The notes under the pieces: generated by a model
What the model was told of the DNA's origin: nothing
The model's database searches: none
Seen by the model: only the letters and a program-made list of their open reading frames with translations
Made by a program: the position numbers and the translations under genes
Assembly: GCA_025463005.1 (NCBI GenBank)
Contig: JAOAPR010000228.1
Location: 1-35,076, forward strand
DNA: 35,076 bases
Origin: Bryobacterales bacterium
Lineage (GTDB): Bacteria > Acidobacteriota > Terriglobia > Bryobacterales > Bryobacteraceae
Reading direction: 5' to 3'
Part shown: positions 31,698 through 35,076 of the stretch, in pieces
Layout: each line of letters begins with the position of its first letter
Position numbering within the stretch: position 1 is the first letter of the stretch

Positions 31698-33077
31698 TCA
31701 CCGGACGGGCTTGTCGTCAGAACAAGTATTTCTGTCCACGGTGTTCACCGAGGCTGTCACGCCGGGGCCGAATGAAATACAGCGGCGCTTCATCTGATGG
31801 CCTGAAATTTCGTTTTCGCGAATCACGTTTCCGCGCACCTGTTCCAGGCGCGAGCCCACGCCCCGCCCCAGATAGATTCCGCTTTGAAGCATCTCCGGCT
31901 CATCGGCTTTGTAGACACATGCAAATTCCCTGGCGCTTTCGTTGCAACCCGCCAGGTTCAGGTTTACGAAGCGATTCCCGATGACACGGTTGCCGCTGCC
32001 CATCAGGAACAATCCGCCGAACTTGGATCCATCGATCACATTGCCGCTGATCTCGATGTTGTTCGAATGCGTGTCGGGATGGGCATTGTTCATGGCGATG
32101 CCGAAGCTCCCGAACGGATAATCCGTAGCGCCTTTCCGATTCGTGCAGCGGTTGTCCCGCACGGCGCCGTCATGGAAGCCGTCCAGATTGATGCATTGGC
32201 CGTTGACCTCTTCAAATGAGTTGCCCACATATTCGGACTGATCCACGTTGCCGGCGGTATCGATGGCGATGGGTATGCCCTGATTTTCTATATCAACGAC
32301 GTCGGCGGGAAAGCCGATGCGAGCTCCGGTGTTCTGCTCGATCCGCACCCTCGTGGCATGACCGAGCTGAAGGGCATCCCGGCCGATGGTGTCGAACTTA
32401 TTTCGCGCGAAGATGCCGTCCTGCTGACGCGGCGCGCGAAAATTGGAATGCGTCCACAGTCCGTTTCCGAGTATTCCTTGGAAGGTCGATTCAGTCACCT
32501 CAAACTTCGAAGATCCTTCTTCGAACAAGATTCCTCCGCTCAAGTTGTTTCGCCCGCGCGCGTCCCTTGAACCCGAATCTTTCACTGTCGCGCCCGAGAT
32601 GCGGACGCTGCGGGATTGGCTGACCAGGATCGGGAAATTGACCACATTGCTCAAGGTCAAGCGTTCGATCTGGAGACCCGTCACCTTGTTCGCCAACACA
32701 CCGTTATCCGGATACCAGACGCGGAAAGCGTTCTCCGGCGGAGCCATCTCAAGCGGCTTGGCGAGTTTGTCGCGATTGCCGTCGATATCGAAATCGTGGA
32801 GGTGGATGCGCTCCGCGTTCTCGAGCACCAGCACAGCCCTGCCCTTGAAATTGTCCGCTGCTTTCAGGCGAGTTCCGTTGCCAACGATTTCCAGGTCGTG
32901 CGCGCCGGGAGCCAGCGTCAGTTCAGAGGAAATTTCCACCTGACCTTGCGGTAGGCGAATCACGCCAGTGGTTTGCGATGTGAGGGCCGCGCGTATACGC
33001 GCTTCGGGGGAATTCCCGCAGCCCAGCGCCAGTGTACAAAGCAGAAGCGCTAGACGCGCTACTGCTTGCTGGTCCAC
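31698..33077 (-). CDS. Parallel beta-helix lipoprotein
   Basis: This is a 459-residue protein with a lipoprotein signal peptide (RLALLLCTLALGC, lipobox cysteine followed by GNS). A right-handed beta-helix follows, shown by repeated N-x-I/V/F strands such as GNGTRLKAADNF, HLHDFDIDGNRDKL, NNIEISGNVIDGS, NRVIGNRFVNLNL and GNVIRENEISGH. Such folds occur in pectate-lyase-like enzymes, epimerases and surface adhesins that handle polysaccharide. No catalytic set is evident to me. I start it at the GTG at 33077, which overlaps the end of the S9 peptidase gene; a GTG 33 bases earlier would add residues before the signal peptide. There is no other suitable start before the hydrophobic stretch. The Wzt-like gene follows within 16 bases. 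Role: probably outer-membrane anchored and facing a glycan, by inference. Confidence 0.75.
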   Translation of the reverse strand: MDQQAVARLALLLCTLALGCGNSPEARIRAALTSQTTGVIRLPQGQVEISSELTLAPGAHDLEIVGNGTRLKAADNFKGRAVLVLENAERIHLHDFDIDGNRDKLAKPLEMAPPENAFRVWYPDNGVLANKVTGLQIERLTLSNVVNFPILVSQSRSVRISGATVKDSGSRDARGRNNLSGGILFEEGSSKFEVTESTFQGILGNGLWTHSNFRAPRQQDGIFARNKFDTIGRDALQLGHATRVRIEQNTGARIGFPADVVDIENQGIPIAIDTAGNVDQSEYVGNSFEEVNGQCINLDGFHDGAVRDNRCTNRKGATDYPFGSFGIAMNNAHPDTHSNNIEISGNVIDGSKFGGLFLMGSGNRVIGNRFVNLNLAGCNESAREFACVYKADEPEMLQSGIYLGRGVGSRLEQVRGNVIRENEISGHQMKRRCISFGPGVTASVNTVDRNTCSDDKPVR

Positions 33078-35076
33078 TGGCCGATCCAATCCAGGAACTG
33101 GGAATACCACAACACCGTGTTTTGCGGCTTCACGACCCAGTGGCCCTCATCCGGAAACAGAAGCAGCTTCGAAGGCACTTTCTCCGACTTCAGCGCGGTG
33201 AACAACTGCATCCCCTGGCTCACTGGAACGCGATAATCCTGCTCGCCGTGAATCACCAGGGTAGGCGTCTTGAATTCCTTGACGAAATAACTCGGAGACC
33301 ACTTCGAATAAATCTCCGGGTTGTCCCAGGGCATGCCTTTGAACTCCCATTGGACGAACCAAAGTTCTTCGGTCTCGGCCGCCATACTGCGCAGATCGAA
33401 CACACCGGCATGCGTCACGAACGCCTTGAATCGATCCGTATGACCGAGCATCCAGTCGACCATATACCCTCCATACGACCCTCCTGCGGCCGCCATACGG
33501 GCGGAATCGGCATAAGGCAATGCCGCCACGCTGTCCACCACCGCCATGATGTCCTCGTAAGCTTTGCCGCCCCAATCGCCGCTGATTTCCTCGGTATATT
33601 TTTGGCCGTAGCCGGTCGAGCCGCGCGGATTCGGCATCACGACCAGATACCCGGCGCCGGCGAACACCTGGGCGTTCCAGCGATAGGTCCACGATTCACC
33701 CCATGATCCCTGCGGACCGCCGTGAATCAGGAACAGCACCGGATATTTTTTCGTGGGGGAGAAATCGGGCGGTTTCACGACGAAGGCGTGCACGCGAGTC
33801 CGATCCGCGCTATCTGCATACATCTCTTCGAGCGGCGCGATCGCCGCACTCGACAACACGGCGTCGTTCAAGTGTGTAAGCGCCACCCCAGTGCCGCCAT
33901 TCGACGTCGCACGATAAATCTCGGTGGGATGCGAACCGCTGACCTCGGTGTAAATCATCGTCCGCCCGTCAGAGGTGAACTGTACGTCATCCAGGGTCGA
34001 TGCGCCCGCGATGATGTTGCGCGAGCCGCCGCCGGATGCCTGGATCATTTGCAGGCCGGTGCGTCCCCGATCCTCCACCGTGAAGAACAAGCGGGTGGAA
34101 TCTGGCGACCACGTGACGGTTCCCACCCAGCGGTCCAGGTTTTCGGTCAGGCTGGTCGCGCGGCCGGTGGTCCGATCGAGCACCATGAGGCGCCACCGAT
34201 CGCTTTCATACCCACCGCGCGCCTGCGACCGGAACGCGAGGAGTTTTCCATCCGGCGAGTACAGCGGCGTGTTTTCCGCCCCGGGGCCGCTGGTGATTTT
34301 CTTGACGTCGCCGCCGCCGATCGGCACCACATAGATATCCGAGTTGGTACTGGTGGCGGGATCCGGGTCTGCGTTCATGGCGAACGCAACCTCATTCGAA
34401 TCGGGTGAAATCGCATAATCGTCCTGCCCGCCAAGAGAGAACGGCGGAACATCATTGGGTCCGGGTGTCAGATCTTTGATACCGGATCCATCCGAATCGA
34501 CCACCATCAGGTGCCTGCGGCGCGCTCCCTGCCACTGATTCCAGTGCCGGTACAGCAGCGAAGTATAGATGCGAGCCTTGACCTTGCTTTTGGCTTCATC
34601 GTCGAGCTTGCGCTGGTTACACGCGTCGTCGGCGCTGCACTCCGGGTAGACGCTCGAAAGGAACACAAGCTTCTTGCCGTCCGGCGAAACCAGGATGCCT
34701 TCGGCCTCGGCCGCGAACTTGGTGACTTGATGGGGATTCGAACCGTCGGCATTCATTACCCAGATTTGAGAAGAACCGCCTCGGTTCGAAATAAAGAAGA
34801 TCTGCTTGGAATCGGGCGACCAGCGGGGGCGTTCATTCACGCTTCCGTCAAAGGTGAGCTGGCGCGGAGTGCCTCCTTGCGTCGGGACCACGTAAACCGA
34901 GGTCGGCTTGGCGTTCTTGTCGAGATCAACCCTTTGCACGGTGAAAGCAACCTGGGCCCCGTCGGGAGAGAGTACCGGTTCGCTCATCCGCGCGAGCTTC
35001 AGCATCGTATCTACAGTAAACGGCTGCTTTTGCGCGACCAGCGCTGGGACGCAGATCGACGCACACAGAAGGACTA
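33059..35076 (-). CDS. Exported S9-family peptidase (prolyl oligopeptidase/acylaminoacyl-peptidase type), 5' end outside window
   Basis: The visible 671 codons run off the window edge. The first residues seen (VLLCASICVPALVA, then QKQPFTVDTMLKLARM) are the hydrophobic core and cleavage site of a signal peptide, so the true start lies beyond 35076. The ATG at 35005 is internal. A beta-propeller of PD40 repeats follows (VLSPDGAQVAFTV, RWSPDSKQIFFIS, LVSPDGKKLVFLS), then an alpha/beta-hydrolase domain. The triad is the Ser in GGSYGGYM (codon 33476-33478), the Asp in HGEQDYRVP (33236-33238) and the His in DEGHWV (33140-33142). It probably degrades peptides in the periplasm for nutrition. Its stop overlaps the beta-helix lipoprotein start, so the two are translationally coupled. 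Confidence 0.92.
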   Translation of the reverse strand, partial: VLLCASICVPALVAQKQPFTVDTMLKLARMSEPVLSPDGAQVAFTVQRVDLDKNAKPTSVYVVPTQGGTPRQLTFDGSVNERPRWSPDSKQIFFISNRGGSSQIWVMNADGSNPHQVTKFAAEAEGILVSPDGKKLVFLSSVYPECSADDACNQRKLDDEAKSKVKARIYTSLLYRHWNQWQGARRRHLMVVDSDGSGIKDLTPGPNDVPPFSLGGQDDYAISPDSNEVAFAMNADPDPATSTNSDIYVVPIGGGDVKKITSGPGAENTPLYSPDGKLLAFRSQARGGYESDRWRLMVLDRTTGRATSLTENLDRWVGTVTWSPDSTRLFFTVEDRGRTGLQMIQASGGGSRNIIAGASTLDDVQFTSDGRTMIYTEVSGSHPTEIYRATSNGGTGVALTHLNDAVLSSAAIAPLEEMYADSADRTRVHAFVVKPPDFSPTKKYPVLFLIHGGPQGSWGESWTYRWNAQVFAGAGYLVVMPNPRGSTGYGQKYTEEISGDWGGKAYEDIMAVVDSVAALPYADSARMAAAGGSYGGYMVDWMLGHTDRFKAFVTHAGVFDLRSMAAETEELWFVQWEFKGMPWDNPEIYSKWSPSYFVKEFKTPTLVIHGEQDYRVPVSQGMQLFTALKSEKVPSKLLLFPDEGHWVVKPQNTVLWYSQFLDWIGQWTSKQ

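Noticed and set aside
34984-35005. ATG at 35005 as the start of the S9 peptidase
   Set aside because: The frame continues upstream to the window edge and encodes a signal-peptide core and cleavage site, so this ATG is internal.
1-35076. CRISPR arrays, insertion sequences, rRNA or tRNA genes, sigma-54-type -24/-12 promoters
   Set aside because: Read for on both strands by eye; no spaced direct repeats, transposase-like frames, terminal repeats, RNA-gene signatures or convincing GG/GC promoter elements were seen. A covariance-model and repeat search could still find weak cases.

Overview
The window is a compact, GC-rich piece of bacterial chromosome with about 25 protein genes and no rRNA, tRNA, CRISPR array or insertion sequence that I can see. 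The gene set suggests an acidobacterium, most likely of the Solibacter/Bryobacter kind. This is an inference from a giant Oar-type TonB receptor with an N-terminal carboxypeptidase-regulatory domain, exported MBL and S9 hydrolases, LPS-heptose genes and a stand-alone FlgM. No marker gene settles the taxonomy.

Region 1 (1-8990): rho transcription terminator, then on the opposite strand an exported metallo-beta-lactamase-fold protein followed by a 1249-residue TonB-dependent receptor, then mutL. A strong hairpin separates the convergent rho and receptor genes. Region 2 (9033-13756): a very large CheB-CheR-PAS-histidine kinase fusion with its NarL-type response regulator, then a small DksA/TraR-like zinc-finger protein. 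Region 3 (13764-18682, minus strand): rpoN, long-form hpf, rapZ and an amylo-alpha-1,6-glucosidase in one tight run. It joins sigma-54, ribosome hibernation, a RapZ-type signalling protein and glycogen breakdown.

Region 4 (18823-22574): an M15-like protein, a BON-domain protein, and ADP-heptose synthesis laid out unusually. The heptose kinase is a separate gene, divergent from a fused adenylyltransferase-phosphatase (HldE C-terminal part plus GmhB), which is followed by an overlapping endonuclease/exonuclease/phosphatase-family gene. Region 5 (22571-28204): flgM, an orphan Wzm-type ABC permease, an EAL-HDOD protein, der and typA/bipA. Region 6 (28316-30320): an orphan circularly permuted ATP-grasp-like protein behind an inverted-repeat-flanked promoter, then a VapBC toxin-antitoxin pair with a palindromic operator.

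Region 7 (30321-35076): 422 bases without a recognisable gene, then a minus-strand set of three genes: an exported S9 peptidase (cut by the window end), a beta-helix lipoprotein and a Wzt-like protein. The Wzt-like protein is the most unusual item. Its ABC ATPase domain has lost the Walker A lysine, the catalytic glutamate and the whole helical/signature segment, while its reading frame and C-terminal glycan-binding domain are intact. An orphan Wzm-like permease lies about 7 kb away in the same window.
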